Assembly: GCA_013180625.2 (NCBI GenBank)
Contig: SNVD02012892.1
Coordinates: 186,001-250,000, forward strand
Direction of reading: 5' to 3'
Length of the DNA stretch: 64,000 nt
DNA from: Boswellia sacra
Taxonomy: Eukaryota > Streptophyta > Magnoliopsida > Sapindales > Burseraceae
A model generated the notes under the pieces. It ran no database searches and had not been told where the DNA came from. It saw only the letters and a list, made by a program, of their open reading frames with translations. The position numbers and the translations under genes are program-made. Each line of letters begins with the position of its first letter. The first letter of the stretch is position 1. Positions 21,252 to 33,025 of this stretch are shown here, one piece after another.

Positions 21252-22310
21252 TTAGTCAAATTTAAGTCTAGGGACTAATTCCCAAACTTGATTTCTCTCA
21301 AATTGGTTTAATTCTTCTTGCATAGCCAAAATCCAACTTTCCTCGTTTTTGGCATCTTTAAAAAATTTTGGTTCAAATTGAGAGACAAATGCAAAATGAT
21401 TACAAAAGTTCCTAAAAGAAGATCTAGTTCTCATACCTTGTGATGGTTCACCAATAATGAGATCTTTAGGGTGAGCTTTTGCATACCTCCATTCCTTTGA
21501 TAATTCTTGGAAAGAATCATTTACTTCCTCAAGCTTTTCTTGTTGAAGTTGTAATTCATCTTGGCCCTTTTCATCAAGCCTTGATTCCTTGATTTGCCCT
21601 TCTACCTCAACAATATCATCATCTAAATACTTTGAAGAAATCACATTAGTTTCATCAAATTCAACATGGATAGATTCTTCAATAGCAAGAGTCTTTTTGT
21701 TAAAAACTCTATATGCTTTACTATGGTTGGAGTAGTCCAACAAAAATTTCAACATTGGTTTTTGCATCAAATTTTCCAAGGTTATCCTTGGTGTTCAAAA
21801 TAAAACATTTACATCCAAAAACTTTAAGAAATTCAATGTTGGGTTTTCTTCCTTTCCAAAGTTCATAAGGTTCTTTATTAAAGCTCTAATATGGACTCTA
21901 TTGATTATAAAGCATGCGGTATTGACGGCTTCGGCCCAAAAATATTTTGGCAAATTATTTTCAAGTAACATGGTCCTAGCCATTTCTTTGATAGTCCTAT
22001 TTTTCCTCTCAACAAGACCATTTTGTTGTGGAGTTCTAGGTGCGAAAAAATTATGTTCAAAATCATTTTCATCACAAAGATTTTCAAATGCAACATTGTC
22101 TACTTCACCACCATGATCACTCCTAATGGACACAATAGAATACCTTTTTTTATTTCGGACTCTTTTTGTAAATTTTAAAAAAGCTTGTATGGCCTCATTT
22201 TTAGTTTTCAAGAATAATACCCAAGTGAATCTTGAATAATCATCCACAATAACAAAAACATAATACTTTCCACCAAGGCTTTGAGTTCTTGATGGTCCAA
22301 ATAAATCCAA
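21252..22310 (-). pseudogene. Element M integrase remnant and truncated pol
   Basis: The minus-strand integrase core is clear: MDLFGPSRTQSLGGKYYVF, then RSDHGGE, then VERKNRT, i.e. the D, D and E of the catalytic triad. The frame breaks near 21795. The following part (21252-21779) runs to ELVPR and stops, because the sequence jumps directly to the TKPLSQD end of pol. Reverse transcriptase and RNase H are missing. Confidence 0.88.
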
Positions 22311-23477
22311 ATGAAGTAATTGTAGAGGTTTATTTGTTGAAATAAATTTCTTTGTTTAAAAGAAGTTCTCACTTGTTTTCCAAATTGACAAGCATCATAA
22401 ATCTTATCCTTTTCAAATTTTATTTTGGAAGACCATCAATTAAATCATTTTTAGAAATTTTTGAAATTGTGTCCATGCTAGCATGACCTAACCTTCTATG
22501 CCATAACCAAGCATCATGATTAACAATGAAACAATTTTCTACATGATCATTAACATCAATATCAATTGTATAAAAATATTACCACATCTATTACCAACAA
22601 ATAATGTCTTATTGTTACTAACATCCTTAATCACACAGCTATTAGGCTCAAAAGTAACAAAATATCCCTTATCACACAATTGACTAATGCTAATCAAATC
22701 ATGTTTTAAACCATGAACAAGCAAAACATCTTTAATAATAGGTGAAGAAGGGTTACCAATATCACAATGTCCGATTACCCTTCCTTTGGCATTATCACCG
22801 AAGGTCACATATCCTCCTTTCTTCATGATTAATCTTGAGAACTTGGAGGCATCTCCGATCATATGCCTTGAGCATCCACTATCTAAGTACCACTTGTGTT
22901 TGCCACTCCTTTGTCTCTATAATCAACATTCAAGGAGTAACTTTTTGGTACCCAAAAGTTCTTGGGTCCTTGGAAGTTAGTTATGGTCCTTTTTGGAATC
23001 CATATTTGTTTCAAATTAGGATTTCTCTTAATGTAACAAGAATGCATTTGTGTCCTTTTCTTCCACAATAATTACATGAATGATTAGGATTATTCCTAGA
23101 AGATGCATGAACAAAATAGTTTTTAAAATACTTTTGATTTTTATGACTTTTATATCCTAACCCTCTTTTATCAAAAACACACCTTTGGTTTTGTAACATA
23201 GAATTAAAATTTTTTGTGCTTTTTGTAAAACTATCAACAATATTTCTTAAGTCATTATTTTCCTTTTTCAAAATAGCATTTTGTTTCTCCAATTTATCAA
23301 AATCCTTTTGTTTTAAAATGTCATTTCAGTTTTTAATAAATGTATTTGACTTTCCAAACTTTCAAAATCTTTTTGCTTTAAAATTTCATTTTCATTTTCT
23401 AAAGCTTCATTTATTTCCACCAACTTTTCTAATTGAGATAACATGATTTTTGACTTCTTTTTGAAAGTATTGATTTT
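22311..23477 (-). pseudogene. Element M protease and second zinc-knuckle region
   Basis: Minus-strand fragments encode DASKFSRLIMKKGGYVTFGD after a DSGCSRHM-like protease site, a CNYCGRKGHKCI zinc-knuckle-like motif (near 23035-23085), and a coiled-coil stretch rich in Glu, Lys and Asn. Several frameshifts separate them. Confidence 0.8.
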
Positions 23478-24287
23478 TTAATTTTGTTTATCAACTTGCA
23501 CATGTAAATTTTGGAATGCTTCAAGTAATTCATCATATGAAAGCTTAGGATCATGGTTTAAAATACTTATCTCATTTTCTCTTAAAGCCATGAAGCACAT
23601 GTTTTCCACTTTGCAATCTTTTTCTTCATTCTCCTTCAAGGTGATTTCATGAGTCATGGGAGAACCCATAAGTTCTTCTAATGGTAGTTTGGTGAGGTCC
23701 TTTGCTTCTTGAATTGACGTCACCTTTGGCTCCCAAGATTTTGGTAGACACCTAAGAATCTTTCTCACAATTTCAACATTAGAATAAGAGATTTACCAAG
23801 ATATTTCAAACTATTAATAATATCCGTAAATCTAGTAAACATTTCAGAAATTGATTCATCCGATTTCATCTTAAAAAGCTCATAACTATGAACTAGCATA
23901 CTAATTTTGGATTCTTTAACTGACTAGTTCCTTCATGAGTTACTTCAAGTGTGTGGTATATTTCTTGTGCCGTAGAACAAGTAGATATTCTATTAAACTC
24001 ATTTCTATCTAGAGCACAATAAAACACATTCATAGCTTTAGCATTCAAACTCAATTTCTTTTTATCATCTTCACTAAACTCTTTAGGTTCTTTAAGCATG
24101 CATTCCCCATTTTCAATTTTGGTAGGAACAAAAGGTCCTTCCAAAACAATAGACCACAAATCATAATCAAAAGATTTCAAGAAAATACTCATTCTAGTTT
24201 TCCCATAAGAGTAATCACATCCATTAAAAAATGGAGTTCTAGATATAGAAAGTCCCTCAATATATAAGTTGAATTAAAAAGTTGCCA
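23478..24287 (-). pseudogene. Element M gag remnant
   Basis: Begins with MATF at 24287 followed at once by a stop codon, where element P continues with NSTSYVEG. It then continues out of frame with SISRTPFFNG-type sequence and MSIFLKSFDYDLWSIVLEGP. At TLKENEE the sequence jumps to DCKVENMCFMAL. The part of gag with the first CCHC knuckle, present in element P, is deleted. Confidence 0.85.
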
Positions 24288-24327
24288 TAGCTCAAAAATC
24301 GATTAAGATTTAAAAAATTTGAGCACC

Positions 24328-24340
24328 TGCCCTGATACCA
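24328..24340 (-). promoter_or_regulatory. Primer binding site, element M
   Basis: On the minus strand TGGTATCAGGGC, one base from TGGTATCAGAGC, the complement of the 3' end of plant initiator-Met tRNA, directly inside the LTR. Confidence 0.88.
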
Positions 24341-24342
24341 CT

Positions 24343-26113
24343 TGTTGACCATGGGTATGGCAAACCCAGAGGGGGGGTGAATTGGGTTTTTATTTATAAA
24401 CGGATTTGTAAAACTTTTCTTGAAAGATCAAATTAAGTTTTACTCTTTCTTTGAGAATGAAGGTGAAGAGATGAAATTAGAATTATCAATATATAATCAA
24501 GAGAATATATAATGAACAATCACAAGTGCAAGTAAATGTAAAGAGTATAGGGATGAGAGAGTGCAAACTCGATGTACGTGGTTCGGCAAACCTTGCCTAC
24601 GTCCACGAGCTCCTAGCTCCACGAGCTAAGCTTTCCACTAAGTTGTAGAAATATTTACAACTTGCTTGATGAGCAACCTCACCAAGACTTTTTCTTCCAA
24701 CTCTTGATAACACCACACCAAGAGTTCTTCTTGATGAACAACCTCACCAAGGCAACTTCCTTCAACCCTTGATAACACCACACCAAGAGTTCTTCTTGAT
24801 GAACAACCTCACCAAGGCAACTTTCCTCAACTCTTAATAACACCACACCAAGAGTTCTTCTTGATGAACAACCTCACCAAGGAAAGAGTTCTCTCAAGGA
24901 TATCTTTTATCCTTTACAAGAAGATCTCACTCTCACACAATATAAGAACAAAGAAAAGTTTTTACAACAAAAGTACAACTCTCTTCAAAGAGTCGATAAA
25001 GAATATAAAAGCTCTATAAACTTGATATTTCTCTTGGCTTTTTTGCTTGATAAAATGCTTCTCTTGCACTTGTTGAATGCATGGGGGAATGGCTCCTTTT
25101 ATAGGCAAATGAGATGAACTTAATCAAGTGAAGACACCATCTCCAAATTTTCTGCCCACTATAAAAACTGTAATCTTGTCTATCATTTTTGTCAATGTTC
25201 TGTTTGAAATTTGAAAATCTAAAAAACATAAAAGATCTGCACATTTGAATAAGCTTTCTAACGCATCAAGAATTAAGTCATTTGGATATCTGTAGCTCAA
25301 GATATGGCCAAAACACCATTCGGTGCTCATGTGACTTAATTTTTCTTTCTTGTGTCAGTCCACCGAATTGAATGATAATTCTGTCAGCATTCCATTTGAA
25401 ATTTGAATTTCTTCAAAACATAAAATATCTGCATATTTGAATAATATTTCCAAAACATTAATAATCAAAGAATTTGGATATCTCTATCTTAAGATATGAC
25501 CAAAACACCATTGGGTGCTCATGTGAGTTGATTTTTCTTCTCTGTGTCAGTCCACCGAATTGCATGTCAATTATGTCAGCCGTCCATTTGAAATTTGAAT
25601 TTCTTCAAAACATATGAAATGTTCTTCATTAAGTCATCTTTCCAATTCCATAAGAATCAAGTCATTTTGATTTTTCTAGCTCAAGATATGTCCAAAAGAG
25701 TATTTGGTGCTCATGTCAGCTGCTTCTATTTGTCTTTCAATTTGCATGATCATTTGGACAACCTTACACTTGAAATTTAAATTTCTTTAAAACATATGAA
25801 ATGTTATAAATTGAGTAAGCTTTCCAAAGGCTTAAGAATCACGTCGTTTGGACATTGTAGAGAAATATATGACTAATTGATTGAACATTACTCATGTGTC
25901 ACATTCCTTGAATCAAACCTTGTACTTAAACTTTGGTGCCTTTAACATGTCGTCTTCTCCTTAGCTTCAACACTTCATTTTAATAAGCCTTTTCTTGATT
26001 TTACAATTATTTCAATGATATTACTCTTGCACATAAATAAACATGTTAGTAAATCACAATGAATCAATGTGTATTGTTATCATCAAAATTATCATGTAGC
26101 CTTAGGGCTAACA
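24343..26113 (-). repeat. LTR of element M (5' LTR in element sense)
   Basis: 1771 bp, TGTTGACC…GGGCTAACA on the + strand. It differs from its partner at 19184 by many substitutions and small indels, so the insertion is not recent. Confidence 0.92.
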
Positions 26114-26233
26114 AGAGCAACATCGAATTCGCAAATTCAAAGAGAAATGCAAGTGATAACCAGCTTCTGTAGCCTCTGAGCATCAAGTCTTTTAAGTAAA
26201 ACCCATAAGTAGAAAATAGGCATGAAGCAGAAC

Positions 26234-27579
26234 CTTAGTATTTGAGCAGAAGGAATTTGTAATTCGTGATAGAGCATCTGGCATAGCAGGAGAACGAACT
26301 CCTTGAGCTGAATCTGATCCAAACTCCTTATGATCAAATAATGCCACCACTCTGATGCCAGACTCATCCTCAAGGTTGCTTTCAAAGGATGTAGTGTCAA
26401 TCAATGCCTGAAATTGAATTTAATAAAGTGGCAAATGGAAACGGCTAGAGTATATTCACAGAAAGAATGCCCAAAGGAAAAAATAAATGAGAACTATAAT
26501 GCTACTTTATCAATGTCTTTGGTACTATAGAAAACTTGGTCATGTCATCCCAAACCGGATTCAAACTTATGATACAAGAAGTTAACATCAAACAGATACG
26601 AAATTACTAACGCAAGAATTAACATACACTTTTGACAATTCCAAAGCTGAGGTTCAAATCAAAACTGCCACTCCGAACAATCGTTTGAACTAAAACTGAA
26701 TACATATCCCAAGATCAATCAGAAAGATTGAGCACAGAAATCAAATAACTAAGTGATCAAGAAAACTCATTTCTATTTACTGCTCACAAGTTTTAGAAAA
26801 TAAAGACCAAACCCAAAGGTTTTGTAACAGAAATAAAACATGATACAAATCTAACTATGCAGAACCAAAATAGTATATTTGATAAGGCCAATAGAATTGC
26901 ATCACGAAAGAGAAAATCAATATAATCCTGATACTTAAAAGATTTCGAGAATCAAATAATTTATTACTACAGGAAGATCAGAGAAGGTCATTTGAAGCTT
27001 TTTACATCTTATCAATCATTAATGAAAAATAAGGCATTAAACAGAATATAATCATATCAGAATCCCAGTGATACATGGATAAGAAATCATAAGAAATCCC
27101 AGTGATAGAAACACAACCATGCAACTCTTATTTGCATCTTGACATAGAAGACAACCAATAAAACAATTTGTACCTTCAGAGAGCAAAATGACATGCAGAG
27201 ATTATTAAGCCTTCTAGAGAAAATGAATTCCTTCTTAACACCAGCAACTATACTCGATTAAGTATCACATGCTTGTAATTCAAAATCATATATATCATAT
27301 GGTGTACAGCCAAGCTGACTGGCAATAACCTAATGACAAAAAGAGAAAAATACTGTAATCACCATTAATATAAAAATTCTAAACTCAAATCCACTTAAAT
27401 AATAACATTACTTATCTCTCAATCAGCTCATTTGTCACCAACCAAATATAATAATGAAAGAAAGACAAAGCCCACAACTTTCAAAAATCATTAAGCTATA
27501 GCAGAATAGAAGGATGCTTTGAACTGGAGCTGGTTGCTCTCTCATTAGAGTTATCCGTGGCAGCTTTATTAAGCTCCAC
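26234..27579 (-). pseudogene. Aspartyl aminopeptidase (M18) exon relics captured by CACTA-1
   Basis: Three minus-strand exon relics in the correct order. 27495-27579: VELNKAATDNSNERATSSSS…. 27174-27329 (52 codons with good borders, ag|GTT and AAG|gta): IASQLGCTPYDIYDFELQAC…, with a stop in place of Gln after DT, then KKEFIFSRRLNNLCMSFCSL. 26234-26407 (58 codons, CAG|GC…AAG|gt): ALIDTTSFES…VVALFDHKEFGSDSAQG…DALSRIT. This is the central part of the M18 aspartyl aminopeptidase, a cytosolic metallopeptidase. The catalytic pair HEE is HKE here. The stop and the missing N- and C-terminal exons show it is dead as a peptidase. Confidence 0.87.
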
Positions 27580-28194
27580 CTGTGAAAAGAAATTTTGTTG
27601 GATGAAGAAAAATCAACACTGAATTGATATCAAGACTTCATAATTTTCCAACTAAGTTATATTATGAAAGCTTCACTTATTCCTATTTTTGATAATTAAA
27701 AAAAAAACTTAAAACCGAATAATAGTAAACTTGAAATGCCAAACTTGGATAAGTCATCGATTTACATCCCATGCTACAAGTACGATGTTTCATTGTATAA
27801 CTCATTTGTAGTAAAATAGCTGTATACTTTAGAGGCCCAAACGAAAGCGGATTTTATTAATTTTTGGATTTATAAAGCAAAAACATGATCGTAAAACTAT
27901 CCCAAACAGCACCTTAGAAACATAAAGTACAACTTCCAGGTCAATATAAGCCTACGAAATCTTAACAATTCTAACTTACAAATTGCCTTTATATAATCAT
28001 CATTTTCCATCTACTTGTTCTTCTTCGTAAAGAATTGAAGCCAAACACAGCACAACAATCATTTCAATGATTAAGAAATGATCACTCCTAACTAACGGCA
28101 CTTTAAAATTTCATATTCAACTAAATCATCATAAATCAATAAATATTTCAAAAAAAATTACAAATCAATACACTAAGAAAGAACTCAAACTAAC

Positions 28195-28345
28195 CAATGA
28201 GCGAATAACTCAACGACGGCATAAGTAGCAGGGGTGTCACGGAGAACGCCATCAAAGTTCATGACGTTCAACACAACGGTGTAATCGACCTCTCCGTTAT
28301 TCTCGTCGTTGCCTAACGATCGCAGGATCGACCTTGATCGGGCAT
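28195..28345 (-). pseudogene. QSOX-like first-exon fragment captured by CACTA-1
   Basis: Minus-strand frame ARSRSILRSLGNDENNGEVD, then YTVVLNVMNFDGVLRDTPAT and YAVVELFAHW. It ends at a clean splice donor (CATTG|GTTAGT, exon border at 28195). This matches the start of the thioredoxin domain of plant quiescin sulfhydryl oxidases, in which FF-A-HWCPAC follows; the CPAC exon is not in the window. Copia element P has inserted upstream (GAAAC duplication at 28346-28350). The exon continues across it at 36959-36975, where an ATG in frame (MDLTVLF…) is found. QSOX makes disulfides in the secretory pathway. This fragment could at most be part of a chimeric transcript. Confidence 0.72.
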
Positions 28346-28350
28346 GAAAC

Positions 28351-30128
28351 TGTTAGCCCTAAGGCTACATGATAATTTTGATGATAACAATACACATTGA
28401 TTAATTGAGATTTACTAACATGTTTATTTATGTGCAAGACTAAGATCATTGAAATAATTATAAAATCAAGAAGAGGCTTATTAAAATGAAGTGTTGAAGC
28501 TAAGGAGAAGACTACATGTTAAAGGCACCAAAGTTTAAGAATAAGGTTTGATTCAAGGAATGTGACACATGAGCAATGTTCAATCAATTGGTCATATATT
28601 TCTCTACAGATGTCCAATGACGTGATTCTTGAACCTTTGGAAAGCTTACTCAATTTATAACATTTCATATGTTTTAAAGAAATTTAAATTTCAAGTGTAA
28701 GGTTGTCCAAATCATCATGCAAGTTGAAAGACAAATGGAAGCAGCTGACATGAGCACCGAATACTCTTTTGGACATATCTTGAGTTAGAAAAATCAAAAT
28801 AACTTGATTCTTGTGGCATTAGAAAGAGGACATAATGAGGCACATTTCATATATTTTGAAGAAATTCAAATTTCAAATGGAATGCTGACATAATTGACAT
28901 GCAATTTGATGGACTGACACAGAGAAGAAAAATCAACTCATATGAGCACCAAATGATGTTTTGTCCATATCTTGAGATAGAGATATCAAAATGCTTTGAT
29001 TTTTAATGTTTTGGAAAGCTAATTCAAATATGCAGATCTTTTATGTTTGAAGAAATTCAAATTTTAAACGGAAGGCTGACAGAATTATCACTCAATTCGG
29101 TGGACTGACACAAGGAAGAAAAATCAAGTCACATGAGCACCGAATGGGTTTTTGGCCATATCTTAAGCTACAGATATCCAAATGACTTGATTCTTGATGC
29201 GTTGGAAAGCTTATTCAAATGTGCAGATCTTTTATGTTTTGAAGATTTTCAAATTTCAAACGGAACATTGACAAAAATGACAGACAAAATTACAATGTTT
29301 ATGGTGGACAGAAAATTTGGAGATGGTGTCTTCACTTGATTAAGTTCATCTCATTTGCCTATAAAAGGAGCCATTCTCCCATGCATTCAACAAGAGCAAG
29401 AGAAGCATTTATCAAGCAAAAAAAACAAGAGAAATATCAAGTCTAGAGAGCTTTTATATTCTTTATCTACTCTTTGAAGAGAGTTGTACTTTTGTTGTAA
29501 AAATTTTCTTTGTTCTTGTATTGTGGTGAGAGTGAGATCTTCTTGTAAAGGATAAAAATTATCCTTGAGAGAACTCTTTCCTTGGTGAGGTTGTTCATCA
29601 AGAAGAACTCTTGGTGTGGTGTTATCAAGGGTTGAAGAAAGTTGCCTTTGTGAGGTTGTTCATCAAGAAGAACTCTTGGTGTGGTTTTATCAAGAGTTGA
29701 AGGAAGTTGCCTTGGTGAGGTTGTTCATCAAGAAGAACTCTTGGTGTGGTGTTATCAAGGGTTGAAGGAAAAAGTCTTGGTGAGGTTGTCCATCAAACAA
29801 GTTGTAAAGATTTCTATAACTTAGTGGAAAGCCTAGCTTGTGGAGCTAGGAGCCCGTGGACGTAGGCAAGGTTTGCCGAACCACGTACATCGAGTTTGCA
29901 CTCTCTCTATCCCTATCCTCTTTACATTTACTTCCACTTGTGATTGTTCTTTATTGTCATTCTCTTGATTGCATTCTATTTTCATATTCTTCATCTTTAT
30001 TCTCAAAGAAAGAATTAAATAATTTTGATCTTTCAAGAAAATTTTTCTAAATTTGTTTTTATAAATAAAAACCTAATTCACCAAAATCCCCCCCCCCCCC
30101 TCCTTGGGTTGCCATACCTGGGTCAACA
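28351..30128 (+). repeat. 5' LTR of element P
   Basis: 1778 bp, TGTTAGCCCTAAGG…GGGTCAACA. A TATA-like CTATAAAAGGAGCC near 29358 marks the likely promoter. The four-unit 62-bp repeat follows (about 29575-29790), and a C-run of 14 bases lies near 30088-30101. Confidence 0.93.
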
Positions 30129-30130
30129 AG

Positions 30131-30142
30131 TGGTATCAGAGC
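30131..30142 (+). promoter_or_regulatory. Primer binding site, element P
   Basis: TGGTATCAGAGC, exact complement of the 3' end of initiator-Met tRNA, two bases inside the LTR. Confidence 0.95.
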
Positions 30143-30183
30143 AAGGTTGATTAATTTTTTAAATCTTTATCGATTTTTGAGCT

Positions 30184-31134
30184 ATGGCAACTTTTAATTC
30201 AACTTCATATGTTGAGGGACTTTCTATCTCTAGACCTCCATTTTTTAATGGAAGTGATTACTATTATTGGAAAACTAGAATTAGTATTTTCTTGAAATCT
30301 TTTGATTATGATTTGTGGTCTATTGTTTTGGAAGGACCTTTTGTTCCTACCAAAATTAAAAATGGAGAAAGCATGCTTAAAGAACCTAAAGAGTTTAGTG
30401 AAGATGATAAAAAGAAATTGAGTTTGAATGCTAAAGCTATGAATTTGTTGTATTGTGCTCTAGATAGAAATGAGTTTAATAGAATATCTACTTGTTCTAC
30501 GGCACAAGAAATATGGCACACACTTGAAGTAAATCATGAAGAAACTAGTCAAGTTAAAGAATCTAAAATTAGTATGCTAGTTCATAGTTATGAGCTTTTT
30601 AAGATGAAATCGGATGAATCAATTTCTGAAATGTTTGCTAGATTTACGGATATTATTAATAGTTTGAAATCTCTTTGTAAATCTTATTCTAATGTTGAAA
30701 TGGTGAGAAAGATTCTTAGGTGTCTACCAAAATCTTGGGAGCCAAAGGTGATGGCAATTCAAGAAGCAAAGGACCTCACCAAACTACCATTAGAAGAACT
30801 TATGGTTTCTCTCATGACTCATGAAATCACCTTGAAGGAGAATGAAGAAGATTTCAAGAAAAAGAAAAATATCGCTTTCAAATCTTCAACAAAAGAAGAT
30901 GATGAGTCCGACGATGAAGGAGATGATTAAGATCTTGCATTCATCACAAGAAAGCTAAAAAGGATGATTAGAAGAAACCAAGGATTCAAGAAGAATTCTA
31001 GAAGGGAGTACAAAGGGCAAAGCTAAAAGCAAGATAAGAAAAATGATCAAGTTATTTGCTATGAATGCAAGAAACCGGGACATGTAAAGATAGATTGTCA
31101 TTACTTCAAGAGTCAAAACAAGAAATCCAAAGCA
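30184..31134 (+). pseudogene. Element P gag with first zinc knuckle
   Basis: Open from the ATG at 30184 (MATFNSTSYVEGLSISRPPF) for 248 residues to a TAA at 30928. The same frame then continues past it and past a second stop near 31024 to the CCHC knuckle CYECKKPGHVKIDC (31057-31098). Gag forms the virus-like particle and the knuckle binds RNA. The N-terminal half is the copia UBN2-type gag domain (YYYWKTRISIFLKS). Confidence 0.9.
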
Positions 31135-31932
31135 ATGAAAGCCACAAATTGGGATGATAGTGAAGCTAGCTCCACCGACGAAGAAGATTGCGAAGTGGCA
31201 AACATGTGCTTCATGGCTTTAAGTGAAGATGAGGTAAGTATTCTAAACTATGATCCTAAGCTTTCATATGATGAATTACTTGAAGCATTCCAAAATTTAC
31301 ATGTGCAAGTTGATAAACAAAATTCAAAAATCAATGCTTTTCAAAAGAAGTCAAAAATCATGTTATCTCAATTAGAAGAGTTGGTGGAAATAAATAAAGC
31401 TTTAGAAAATGAAAGTGAAATTTTAAAGCAAAAAGATTTTGAAAGTTTGGAAAGTCAAATACATTTTTTAAAAACTGAAAATGAGATTTTAAAACAAAAT
31501 GATTTTGATAAATTAGAGAAAGAAAATGTTATTTTGAAAAAGGAAAATAATGACTTAAGAAATATTGTTGATAGTTTTACAAAAGCACAAAAAATTTGAA
31601 TTCTATGTGTTACAAAACCAAAGGTGTGTTTTTGATAAAAGAGGTTTAGGATATAAAACTCATAAAAATCAAAAGTATTTTAAAAATTATTTTGCTCATG
31701 CATCTTCTAGGAATAATCCTAATCATTCATGTACGTATTGTGGAAGAAAAGCACACAAAATGCTTTCTTGTTACATTAAGAAAAATCCTAATTTGAAACA
31801 AATATGGATTCCAAAAAGGACCATAACTAACCCCCAAGGACCCAAGAACTTTTGGGTACCAAAAAGTTACTCCTTGAATGTTGATTGTAGAGACAAAATG
31901 GCAAACAAAAGTGGTACTTAGATAGTGGATGC
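31135..31932 (+). pseudogene. Element P linker, second zinc knuckle and protease start
   Basis: A Glu/Lys/Asn-rich coiled-coil (31135-31599), frameshifted into a region with a second CCHC knuckle CTYCGRKAHKMLSC (31730-31771) and KQIWIPKRTITNPQGPKNFW. The protease active site follows in another frame: LDSGCSRHM, with the catalytic D-S-G-C at 31921-31932. Confidence 0.88.
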
Positions 31933-33010
31933 TCAAGGCATATGACCGGAGATGCCTCCAAGTTCTCAAGATTAATCATGAAGAAAGGAGGATATGTGAC
32001 CTTCGGTGATGATGCCAAAGGAAGGGTAATCGGACATGGTGATATTGGTAACCCTTCTTCACCTATTATTAAAGATGTTTTGCTTGTTCATGGTTTGAAA
32101 TATGATTTGATTAGCATTAGTCAATTGTGTGATAAAGGGTATTTTGTTACTTTTGAGCCTCATAGATGTGTGATTAAGGATGTTAGTAACAATAAGACAT
32201 TATTTGTTGGTAATAGATGTGGTAATATTTATACAATTGATATTGATGTTAATGATCATGTAAAAATTGTTTCATTGTTAATCATAATGCTTGGTTATGG
32301 CATAGAAGGTTAGGTCATGCTAGCATGGACACAATTTCAAAAATTTCTAAGAATGATTTAGTTGATGGTCTTCCAAAAATAAAATTTGAAAAGGATAAGA
32401 TTTGTGATGCTTGTCAATTTGGAAAACAAGTGAGAACTTCTTTTAAACAAAGAAATTTATTTCAACAAATAAACCTCTACAATTACTTCATTTGGATTTA
32501 TTTGGACCATCAAGAACTCAAAGCCTTGGTGGAAAGTATTATGTTTTTATTATTGTGGATAATTATTCAAGATTCACTCAGGTATTATTCTTGAAAACTA
32601 AAAATGAGGCCATACAAGCTTTTTCAAAATTTGTAAAAAGAGTTCAAAATCAAAAAGGGTATTCTATTGTGTCCATTAGGAGTGATCATGGTGGTGAAGT
32701 AGACAATGTTGCATTTGAAAATCTTTGTGATTAAAATGGTTTTGAGCATAATTTTTCCTCACCTAGAACTCCACAACAAAATGGTGTTGTTGAGAGGAAA
32801 AATAGGACTATCCAAGAAATGGCTAGGACCATGTTACTTGAAAATAATTTGCCAAAATATTTTTGGGCCGAAGCTGTTAATACCGCATGCTTTATAATCA
32901 ATAGAGTCTATATTAGAGCTTTAATAAAGAAAACTCCTTATGAACTTTGGAAAGGAAGAAAACCCAACATTGGATTTTTTAAAGTTTTTGATGTAAATGT
33001 TTTATTTTAA
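31933..33010 (+). pseudogene. Element P protease remainder and integrase
   Basis: Protease body (KKGGYVTFGDDAKG), pre-integrase zinc finger (WHRRLGHASMDTISK… and CDACQFGK), then the integrase core with LDLFGPSRTQ, RSDHGGE and VERKNRT, giving all three catalytic acids. A TAA stop interrupts it after ENLCD (near 32732). Frameshifts occur at about 32310 and 32490. Confidence 0.9.
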
Positions 33011-33025
33011 ACACTAAGGATAACC

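Larger units (their letters stand above)
19184..26113 (-). mobile_element. Copia element M (Sirevirus-like), internally deleted
   Basis: Intact LTR retrotransposon structure on the minus strand: two LTRs (19184-20959, 24343-26113), 5-bp duplication AGAGC (19179-19183, 26114-26118), initiator-Met tRNA primer site next to the right LTR, and a polypurine tract next to the left one. The interior is about 3.4 kb against 5.1 kb in the sister element at 28351. Two deletions explain this: one removes the first zinc knuckle of gag, the other removes reverse transcriptase and RNase H. It is therefore a non-autonomous derivative that is inactive alone. Confidence 0.93.

Noticed and set aside
26137..26400. 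An 87-residue minus-strand open frame in the aminopeptidase relic
   Set aside because: It is the wrong frame of the exon at 26234-26407; the other frame gives clear M18 motifs.
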